DNA of 7,813 bases, taken from assembly GCA_030841765.1 (NCBI GenBank), contig JAUUSS010000102.1, positions 1 through 7,813 of the forward strand, written 5' to 3'. Position 1 is the first letter of the stretch, and each line of letters opens with the position of its first letter. A model generated the notes under the pieces. That model ran no database searches. It was not told the DNA's origin and saw nothing but the letters and a program-made list of their open reading frames with translations. Of the stretch, positions 1 to 4,816 are shown in pieces. The stretch is from Collinsella aerofaciens. GTDB taxonomy: Bacteria > Actinomycetota > Coriobacteriia > Coriobacteriales > Coriobacteriaceae. Position numbers and translations under genes: made by a program.

Positions 1-55
1 AACCCTGGACCTTGGGATTAAGAGTCCCCTGCTCTACCAACTGAGCTAACGACCC
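1..55 (-). tRNA. tRNA-Lys (anticodon CTT), 3' end cut by window edge
   Basis: Read on the minus strand from position 55, the acceptor strand GGGTCGT is followed by a canonical D-arm (GCTCAGTTGGTAGAGC). The seven-base anticodon loop CTCTTAA has anticodon CTT at 22-20, which decodes AAG lysine codons. The variable loop AGGTC and the first T-stem strand CAGGG follow, and the window ends in the T-loop, so the rest of the T-arm and the acceptor 3' strand are missing. The anticodon stem is GGGGA/TCCCA, which leaves a G-A mismatch at the 27-43 pair. The gene lies 22 nt downstream of tRNA-His on the same strand and probably shares its transcript. Confidence 0.93.
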
Positions 56-77
56 GATATCAACACGAAGCAAGAAC

Positions 78-155
78 TGGGGTGGGTAAAGGGACTCGAA
101 CCCTCGACCTACGGGACCACAACCCGTCGCTCTAGCCAACTGAGCTACACCCACC
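78..155 (-). tRNA. tRNA-His (anticodon GTG)
   Basis: A complete cloverleaf reads on the minus strand. The acceptor GTGGGTG pairs with TACCCAC (one G-T wobble), the D-arm is GCTCAGTTGGCTAGAGC, the anticodon stem is ACGGG/CCCGT and the loop TTGTGGT has anticodon GTG at 120-118. The T-arm GAGGG-TTCGAGT-CCCTT closes with its last pair a wobble. A G at 155 (position -1) can pair with the discriminator C at 81. That extra G-1:C73 pair is the identity mark of histidine tRNA. The CCA tail is encoded at 80-78. The mature gene without G-1 and CCA would be 81-154. Confidence 0.96.
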
Positions 156-181
156 GTGTCCTGTGCGCTTCGCGCTCGACT

Positions 182-210
182 ATTATTGCAAGGAACGCCA
201 CGCGATGCAA
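182..210 (-). promoter_or_regulatory. Promoter of the tRNA-His/tRNA-Lys transcript
   Basis: On the minus strand a -35-like TTGCAT (210-205) and a -10-like AATAAT (187-182, five of six consensus matches) are separated by 17 bp. Transcription would begin near 175, about 20 nt before the tRNA-His 5' end. The placement fits a short-leader stable RNA promoter. No other promoter for the tRNAs is visible. Confidence 0.6.
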
Positions 211-217
211 GCCCCAA

Positions 218-236
218 TTTTCAAGAATTTTGAAAA
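218..236. repeat. Perfect inverted repeat between divergent genes
   Basis: TTTTCAA (218-224) and TTGAAAA (230-236) form a perfect 7-bp inverted repeat around a 5-nt centre. It lies just upstream of the -35 box of the divergent tRNA promoter and about 85 bp before the aminotransferase start. The AT-rich dyad could be an operator for either direction or a weak hairpin. No T-tract follows it, so it is not a terminator. Confidence 0.5.
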
Positions 237-320
237 GAGTTTTTCGAGACCATTTCGAGCAAATCCCACCGGTTTCATAGGAGTAAACTTGCCCCACTGC
301 AAATGCTCGAAAGGACCGTC

Positions 321-1502
321 ATGAAAGAACTCTCCAACCGCACGGCAACGTTTACCGATTCGGTCATCCGCCGCATGACACGCATCTCCAATAAGTACGG
401 CGCTGTCAATCTCTCGCAGGGCTTCCCTGACTTCGATCCCCCAGCGCAGCTGCTCGATAGCCTCAGCACCATCGCCACCGACCCCAAGCCGCTTTACCAC
501 CAGTACTCCATCACCTGGGGCTCCCAGGCCATGCGTGAGGCGCTTGCCGCCAAGCAGGAGCATTTTATGGGCATGTCGGTAAACCCCAACGAGAATATCG
601 TAGTCACCTGCGGCTCCACCGAGGCCATGATGGCCGCCATGATGACGGTTACGAACCCCGGAGACAAGGTCGTCATCTTCTCGCCGTTCTACGAGAACTA
701 CGGCGCCGACACGATCCTTTCGGGTGCCGAGCCTATCTACGTGCCGCTCAACCCGCCCACATTCGACTTTGACCGCGAGACACTCGAGGCGGCCTTCCGC
801 GACAACGACCCCAAGGCCATCGTCCTGTGCAACCCTTCCAACCCTTGCGGCAAGGTCTTTACGCGCGAGGAGCTCACCTTTATCGCCGACCTCTGCAAAA
901 AGTACGACACCTACTGCATCACCGACGAGGTGTACGAGCACATCGTCTACGCGCCCCACGAGCACGTCTATATGGCCACGCTGCCCGGCATGTTCGAGCG
1001 AACCATCAGCTGCAGCTCGCTGTCCAAAACGTACTCCATCACCGGCTGGCGTCTGGGCTACACCATTGCCCCGGCCCAGATCACCGAGCGCATCAAGAAG
1101 GTCCACGACTTCCTCACCGTGGGTGCCGCCGCTCCCCTGCAGGAAGCTGTCGTCACCGCCCTCAACTTCGACGACAGCTATTACCAGGAGGTCCTCGACC
1201 TCTACACCGCCAAGCGCGACCTGTTCTGTCAGGGACTCGGCAGCATCGGCCTCACGCACAACGTGCCGCAGGGCGCCTACTACGTCATGATGGACATCTC
1301 TGAGTTTGGCTATGACAGCGACCTCGAATTCTGCGAGGACCTCGCGTCTAAGGTGGGCGTGGGCGCCGTGCCCGGCTCGAGCTTCTTCCGCGAGCCCGTC
1401 AACCATCTGATTCGTTTCCACTTTGCCAAGCGAGACGAGACGCTTAACGCGGCGCTGGAGAACCTCAAGTCGCTACGTGATAAAATCAAGCCGCGCGGGT
1501 AA
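321..1502 (+). CDS. PLP-dependent aminotransferase, class I/II fold (aspartate/aromatic aminotransferase-like)
   Basis: This is a cytosolic fold-type I aminotransferase of 393 residues, the usual length for the family. It moves an amino group between an amino acid and a 2-oxo acid. Visible motifs are the substrate/cofactor loop QGFPDFDPP (33-41), phosphate loop CGSTEA (97-102), Tyr124 in SPFYENY, NPSNPCG (171-177) with Asn174, Asp202 that pairs with the pyridine nitrogen, Tyr205, the Schiff-base lysine Lys236 in SLSKTYSITGWRLGY, phosphate-binding Arg244 and carboxylate-binding Arg365. All key residues are present, so it should be active. Substrate preference (aspartate, aromatic, kynurenine or methionine) cannot be read from sequence. 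I chose ATG 321 because GAAAGGA (309-315) sits 5 nt upstream of it. ATG 303 is in frame but its nearest Shine-Dalgarno-like AGGAG is 19 nt away. A terminator follows, so the gene appears monocistronic. I see no convincing promoter of its own. Confidence 0.95.
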   Translation: MKELSNRTATFTDSVIRRMTRISNKYGAVNLSQGFPDFDPPAQLLDSLSTIATDPKPLYHQYSITWGSQAMREALAAKQEHFMGMSVNPNENIVVTCGSTEAMMAAMMTVTNPGDKVVIFSPFYENYGADTILSGAEPIYVPLNPPTFDFDRETLEAAFRDNDPKAIVLCNPSNPCGKVFTREELTFIADLCKKYDTYCITDEVYEHIVYAPHEHVYMATLPGMFERTISCSSLSKTYSITGWRLGYTIAPAQITERIKKVHDFLTVGAAAPLQEAVVTALNFDDSYYQEVLDLYTAKRDLFCQGLGSIGLTHNVPQGAYYVMMDISEFGYDSDLEFCEDLASKVGVGAVPGSSFFREPVNHLIRFHFAKRDETLNAALENLKSLRDKIKPRG

Positions 1503-1527
1503 GGACGGCCCGGCAACTAAAGCAACC

Positions 1528-1572
1528 AAAGAAGCCCCGCACCGCCCGCCGCGTTGCGAGGCTTCTTTCTAT
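1528..1572 (+). terminator. Intrinsic terminator of the aminotransferase gene
   Basis: AAAGAAGCC (1528-1536) pairs with GGCTTCTTT (1560-1568). An inner CGCA/TGCG stem extends it across one C-A mismatch, and a T-rich tail follows. It lies 25 nt after the stop codon. Because the outer stem starts with AAAG, some termination from the other strand is also possible. Confidence 0.75.
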
Positions 1573-1577
1573 AGCGC

Positions 1578-1605
1578 TTTCTTAAATAGTTTAGAGCTCT
1601 ATACT
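1578..1605 (+). promoter_or_regulatory. Probable promoter of the ROK kinase gene
   Basis: The -10 box TATACT (1600-1605) matches the consensus at five of six positions and would start transcription near 1612, about 32 nt before the ATG. The -35 region is poor: the best spaced candidate is TTTCTT (1578-1583, 16-bp spacer), which suggests an activated or weak promoter. It lies directly downstream of the preceding terminator, as expected for an independent unit. Confidence 0.5.
1588..1605. promoter_or_regulatory. Near-palindrome overlapping the kinase -10 box (candidate operator)
   Basis: The core TAGAGCTCTA (1592-1601) is a perfect 10-bp palindrome. Adding one mismatched T-T pair and then AGT/ACT gives an 18-bp dyad, AGTTTAGAGCTCTATACT, symmetrical at 16 of 18 positions. 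It covers the spacer and the whole -10 box, where a bound repressor would block RNA polymerase. The regulator is unknown and none is encoded in the window. Confidence 0.45.
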
Positions 1606-1643
1606 TTAGTCACGGAGCAACTCGTCCCAGAGAGAGGAATACT

Positions 1644-2534
1644 ATGGCAGAGCAGCAGCTTATCGGAGCGCTCGAGGCCGGTGGCACCAAGATGGTCTGC
1701 GCCACGGGCTATGCGGACGGTACGGTCCTAGAGCGCGAGCAGATCGCGACCACGACCCCGCAGGAGACCGTTGAGGCCGTCAACGCATGGTTTGCCGACA
1801 AGGGCATCGCCGCGCTGGGCATCGGCGCCTTTGGCCCCACCGCAGTCAACCCTGCCTCGCCCCAATACGGCAAGATCCTGGAGACGCCCAAAACGGCATG
1901 GCGCTACTTTGACCTGCTGGGCACTATCCAAAACGAGCTCAATATCCCCTGCGGCTACGATACCGACGTCAACGTCGCCTGCCTGGGCGAGGTCACGTTT
2001 GGTTGCGCCAAGGGCCTCACCGACGTGGTCTACCTGACCATCGGCACCGGCGTGGGCGCCGGCGTGCTCTCGGGCGGTAAGCTCGTGCACGGCATGATGC
2101 ATCCCGAGGCCGGCCACATCCTGGTCACGCGCGACCCGCGCGACACCATTGGCGAGCACAGCGCCTGCCCCTTCCACGACAACTGTCTCGAGGGCCTCAT
2201 CGCCGGCCCCGGCGTTAAAAAGCGCTGGGATGGCAAGAGCGCCGGAGACATGGCCGATGACCCGGAGGCCATGGACCTGCTCGCCGGCTATCTGGCACAG
2301 GCGCTCATGACCTACACGCTGTGCTACGCGCCGCAAAAGATCATCATCGGCGGCGGCGTGGCCGACCACACCCCCATCGTGCCGCTCGCACGCAAGAAAT
2401 GTGCCGAAATGCTCAACGGCTATATCGTCACGCCCGAGGTCAACGACATCGATACCTACATTGTCAACAACAGCCTCGAGGGCAAGCAGGGCATCATGGG
2501 TTGCCTTGCCCTGGGCGCACAGGCGCTTCAGTAA
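1644..2534 (+). CDS. ROK-family sugar kinase, probable fructokinase
   Basis: This 296-residue cytosolic kinase most likely transfers phosphate from ATP to C6 of fructose or a related hexose, feeding glycolysis. The ROK fold is shown by the N-terminal phosphate loop EAGGTK (11-16), catalytic Asp108 in YDTDVN, IGTGVGAG (133-140), HPEAGH (153-158), the zinc-site cluster His158/Cys175/His178/Cys181 in CPFHDNC, and the IIIGGGV adenosine loop (233-239). EAGGTK with a CPxHxxC zinc site is the pattern of Bacillus-type fructokinases (YdhR-like), unlike the CxCGxxGC of glucokinases and repressors. That is why I prefer fructokinase, though mannose or another hexose is not excluded. There is no N-terminal helix-turn-helix, so it is not a ROK regulator. 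The ATG follows AGAGAGGA (1631-1638) by 5 nt. It has its own promoter with a possible operator and converges on VanZ. Confidence 0.93.
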   Translation: MAEQQLIGALEAGGTKMVCATGYADGTVLEREQIATTTPQETVEAVNAWFADKGIAALGIGAFGPTAVNPASPQYGKILETPKTAWRYFDLLGTIQNELNIPCGYDTDVNVACLGEVTFGCAKGLTDVVYLTIGTGVGAGVLSGGKLVHGMMHPEAGHILVTRDPRDTIGEHSACPFHDNCLEGLIAGPGVKKRWDGKSAGDMADDPEAMDLLAGYLAQALMTYTLCYAPQKIIIGGGVADHTPIVPLARKKCAEMLNGYIVTPEVNDIDTYIVNNSLEGKQGIMGCLALGAQALQ

Positions 2535-2617
2535 CAGACGCACCCACGGGGCGTGGCGCGCCCAGCAAATCCGACCAATGGAACGACGCCACCACGCCTC
2601 ATATAAGCCCTCAAATA

Positions 2618-2663
2618 AAAAAGGCCGCCTAGGACCAAACAATACGTCCTAGGCGGCCTTTTT
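2618..2663. terminator. Bidirectional intrinsic terminator between convergent genes
   Basis: The arms at 2618-2635 and 2646-2663 are perfectly complementary over 18 bp (AAAAAGGCCGCCTAGGAC and its reverse complement) around a 10-nt loop. The plus strand ends in five T after a GC-rich stem, and the minus strand also ends in a T-run, so it can stop both the kinase transcript and the VanZ operon. The 3' end of the VanZ reading frame lies inside the right arm. A smaller hairpin, CCACG-GGG-CGTGG (2544-2556), precedes it but has no T-tract. Confidence 0.93.
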
Positions 2664-3098
2664 GGCGTACATCAGCGACCGTAAGAGATATCGGAGCACA
2701 ACGCCCATTGCCGCTCCACAGCAGTCGATCATCACATCGGTGATCATGCCGGCGCGTCCCGGCACAAAGAGCTGAATCGTCTCGTCGATCGAGGGAATCA
2801 GCAGCAGGAACACCGCCGTGGGCAGCAGCACGTCAAAGGTGTGCCGGCCCTCAAAATCAAAAGCGTGCGTTGCCAGGATGCCGAGCACCATATACTCGGT
2901 AAAATGCGCGCACTTGCGAACAACAAAGTTGGTCACCCATTCATATGGAAGTCCCACGCCGTGCAGGAAACCGCGGATAGCTTCCATGACCGTTAGGCTC
3001 AGCGAGCCCGACCCCGAGCCGGGAACCAGCGAATTGCCCCAGATCAAGAGCGCCATCAGGCAGGTCACGACCGCCCATTTTCGATTCATCTTAACCAT
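2649..3098 (-). CDS. VanZ-family membrane protein
   Basis: This 149-residue integral membrane protein has about four hydrophobic segments (roughly 8-22, 65-80, 88-104 and 120-140). The VanZ-like family hallmarks are present: RKCAHFTEYMVLG (61-73) and DETIQLFVPGRAGMITDVMID (105-125) with a following Gly128. VanZ from glycopeptide-resistance clusters gives low-level teicoplanin resistance by an unresolved mechanism. Most chromosomal relatives, like this one, lie outside van clusters and have no known role. ATG 3098 is 7 nt after the stop of the upstream gene and its Shine-Dalgarno GGAGG (3115-3111) lies in that gene's last codons, which suggests translational coupling. ATG 3089 is possible but further from the Shine-Dalgarno. 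The last five residues (AKKAA) are encoded within the terminator hairpin. Confidence 0.9.
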   Translation of the reverse strand: MVKMNRKWAVVTCLMALLIWGNSLVPGSGSGSLSLTVMEAIRGFLHGVGLPYEWVTNFVVRKCAHFTEYMVLGILATHAFDFEGRHTFDVLLPTAVFLLLIPSIDETIQLFVPGRAGMITDVMIDCCGAAMGVVLRYLLRSLMYAKKAA

Positions 3099-3105
3099 GC
3101 AGAAG

Positions 3106-4506
3106 TTATGCCTCCGCGCGGAGCGGCGCGAAGCTGGCGGTACCGCCCTCGATAACGCTCAGATAGGCACGGCCCGTACGCTTGGCGGTAGAGGACTGCA
3201 GGCGCTCGATCTCTTCCTCGAGGATCTGATTGACGCGCTCGTGACGACGATTTTCCATAATGCCGGCGGCAATAGCCTCGGCCCGCTCGATGCTCTCGCG
3301 CGAGATACGGGCGGTATCCTCGGGGAACACAGCGCTGTGACGGCCGACATAGGCGGGAGCAGCAGGCTGAGGGGCAGCGACGGGAGTGGGGACTGCAACA
3401 GGAGCGGGCTCGTCAATCTCATCCAGAATCGCGGTGGCGGCGGCCCACATGTCCTCGTGGCCCGAGTAATCGGCCATGGGGACATCGACCTCGAGCGAGA
3501 CGTCCGGAAGGTCGCCGGTGTCGATGCGATCTTGGGCATCAATCGATGCGGTGATGGCTGCAGGTTCATCGAGGTCGTCAAGATCGATGTCCGCGGCACC
3601 GGAGATGATAGGCATGCTGGCGAGGTTTGCGTTGTACGGCGCAGCCTCAGCCGCCTGCTGCTGAGCAGGAGCGCCCCAAAGCGAGCTCTCGGCGGCACGG
3701 CGGGCGGCAACGGCCTCCTCGTCCGCGGTAATGGCTTCATCAACGTACGAATAATCGGCAGAAGCGTTCGCGTCGCCCGAGGTAGCGTTGTAGGCGTTAT
3801 TGGCTGCCGCGTTGGCAACGAGTGCCACGAAAGCCGCCGTGCTGCCCGCAGGGGCGGCCTGGGAGCCCGACACGGCGCGCGCCGCGGCGGCGATGTCGTC
3901 ACGATTGAAGGAGCCGGTCTGCCCGCCGTTGGTAAGCTCGTCGATGGCGACTTGATAGACGTCGCGCGAGTGTGCAGGGTCGCAGCTCACCGGCGAATCG
4001 TCGTCGAGCATACTGTCGATCATGGACCAAGCCTCGGCCTCGTCCATAGCATCTGCGGCTCGAGCGATGGTAGGGACACCATCATCGGCATGACGGCGCT
4101 GGAACGCACCAGTCAGGCCGGAAAGGTATGCCGAGGTAGACTGCTCCGCCTGAGCCTGAGAAGCAGAAGCCGCAGCGTAAGGAGTCGCATCCTGCTGCTG
4201 AGCCGGAATCGAGGCGGTCTTGAACTCACTTTGATGTTGATTGAGATTGGCAGCACCGCCCATGGCATCGGGCTGGAACAGACGCTCTTCACGCTGCGCA
4301 CGGTACTCGGAGATGCCCAGCGAGGCGGCATAGATACCCACGCCCGCCACCGCGCCCACGGCGAAGGGAACCGCACCCGCCACGACCGTCTCGTTCACCG
4401 ACGAAAACGGCAGCGTCGCGGCATACATAACCACGGGGGCGGCCAGGCCGATCCCGCACGAAAGTCCGGCAAGGACTGCTCGTTGTGTTGCATCAGAAGA
4501 AGCCAT
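3106..4506 (-). CDS. Uncharacterised protein with two N-terminal membrane segments and a long low-complexity tail
   Basis: I do not recognise this 466-residue protein. Two hydrophobic stretches at about 10-32 and 40-64 form a likely membrane hairpin, closed by a basic segment (EYRAQREER). A long Ala/Asp/Gln/Pro-rich region follows (about 80-395), largely acidic and probably disordered. A strongly helical charged stretch (about 400-438, with EEEIERL) and a C-terminal tail AYLSVIEGGTASFAPLRAEA complete it. The loop between the membrane segments is short, so the tail and N-terminus are probably both cytoplasmic, judging from the basic residues after segment two. ATG 4506 has GGGGAG (4517-4512) 5 nt upstream. 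An in-frame TTG at 4533 would add nine residues but lacks a Shine-Dalgarno. Codon pattern and sustained length argue that it is real. It is first in an operon with VanZ, so a cell-envelope role is plausible but unproven. Confidence 0.85.
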   Translation of the reverse strand: MASSDATQRAVLAGLSCGIGLAAPVVMYAATLPFSSVNETVVAGAVPFAVGAVAGVGIYAASLGISEYRAQREERLFQPDAMGGAANLNQHQSEFKTASIPAQQQDATPYAAASASQAQAEQSTSAYLSGLTGAFQRRHADDGVPTIARAADAMDEAEAWSMIDSMLDDDSPVSCDPAHSRDVYQVAIDELTNGGQTGSFNRDDIAAAARAVSGSQAAPAGSTAAFVALVANAAANNAYNATSGDANASADYSYVDEAITADEEAVAARRAAESSLWGAPAQQQAAEAAPYNANLASMPIISGAADIDLDDLDEPAAITASIDAQDRIDTGDLPDVSLEVDVPMADYSGHEDMWAAATAILDEIDEPAPVAVPTPVAAPQPAAPAYVGRHSAVFPEDTARISRESIERAEAIAAGIMENRRHERVNQILEEEIERLQSSTAKRTGRAYLSVIEGGTASFAPLRAEA

Positions 4507-4563
4507 GAGCTCTCCCCATCTTCCAGCACCCAAATCGCATCATTCAGTTGGCTGCGCGAGAGA

Positions 4564-4614
4564 AGATGAAGCGGGGCTATGCCCCAAAGCAACGGTATAT
4601 GGTTCGTTTCATCT
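4564..4614 (-). other. Potentially structured 5' leader of the two-gene operon
   Basis: Within the untranslated leader, AGATGAA and TTCATCT (4614-4608 and 4570-4564) can form a 7-bp closing stem. It encloses a perfect GGGGC-ATA-GCCCC hairpin (4585-4573) and a possible small AACG/CGTT stem (about 4608-4591). Together they resemble a compact multi-branched element ending about 57 nt before the start codon. It matches no riboswitch class I know. A chance structure is quite possible. Confidence 0.35.
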
Positions 4615-4642
4615 GCGTTTTCCGTCGCGAAGCTTAAAAGCT

Positions 4643-4671
4643 ATTATGCGAAACCGCCCTGTCGATTGCAA
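4643..4671 (-). promoter_or_regulatory. Promoter of the membrane protein-VanZ operon
   Basis: On the minus strand TTGCAA (4671-4666) and CATAAT (4648-4643) are separated by exactly 17 bp, matching the -35 and -10 consensus at four and five of six positions. Transcription would start near 4636, which leaves a leader of about 130 nt before ATG 4506. It lies downstream of the rho terminator, so the operon should be expressed independently of rho. Confidence 0.7.
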
Positions 4672-4746
4672 GCGACGATGTCGGATTGAAACGGGAAACC
4701 TGCTGCTTGCCAGTCTTATGGTCGATAACTGGCGCCGAGTGGCGAT

Positions 4747-4779
4747 ATAAAAAGGGCCGAGGCGCAAGCCCCGACCCTT
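4747..4779 (-). terminator. Intrinsic terminator of rho
   Basis: In the minus-strand RNA AAGGGUCGGGGC (4779-4768) pairs with GCCUCGGCCCUU (4763-4752) around a UUGC loop. All 12 positions pair, two as G-U wobbles, and a U-run follows. On the plus strand the two wobbles become C-A mismatches, so the element is built for the rho direction. It lies 37 nt after the rho stop codon. Confidence 0.9.
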
Positions 4780-4816
4780 CATCGCGCCGGCAATAACGCC
4801 GCGTGCGGTTGACGAC

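Noticed and set aside
303..320. Earlier ATG of the aminotransferase, adding six residues
   Set aside because: It has no Shine-Dalgarno at a usable distance, while ATG 321 has GAAAGGA 5 nt upstream. The extra residues lie before any conserved segment.
183..1421. 412-residue minus-strand open frame antisense to the aminotransferase
   Set aside because: The plus strand holds all catalytic residues of an aminotransferase. The antisense product is a Gly/Val/Asp/Arg-rich shadow caused by codon bias.
2544..2556. CCACG-GGG-CGTGG hairpin as terminator of the kinase gene
   Set aside because: It has no T-tract, and a far stronger terminator lies about 60 bp further on.
1728..2642. 304-residue minus-strand open frame antisense to the ROK kinase
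   Set aside because: It is a shadow of a complete ROK kinase and begins inside the terminator region without start signals.
4507..4533. TTG start adding nine residues to the two-TM protein
   Set aside because: There is no Shine-Dalgarno before the TTG, while GGGGAG sits 5 nt before ATG 4506. The added stretch is the Shine-Dalgarno region itself read as codons.
2818..4569. 583-residue plus-strand open frame antisense to VanZ and the membrane protein
   Set aside because: It runs across two minus-strand genes that have good start signals, a promoter and, for VanZ, clear family motifs. Its own product has no recognisable domain and no Shine-Dalgarno.
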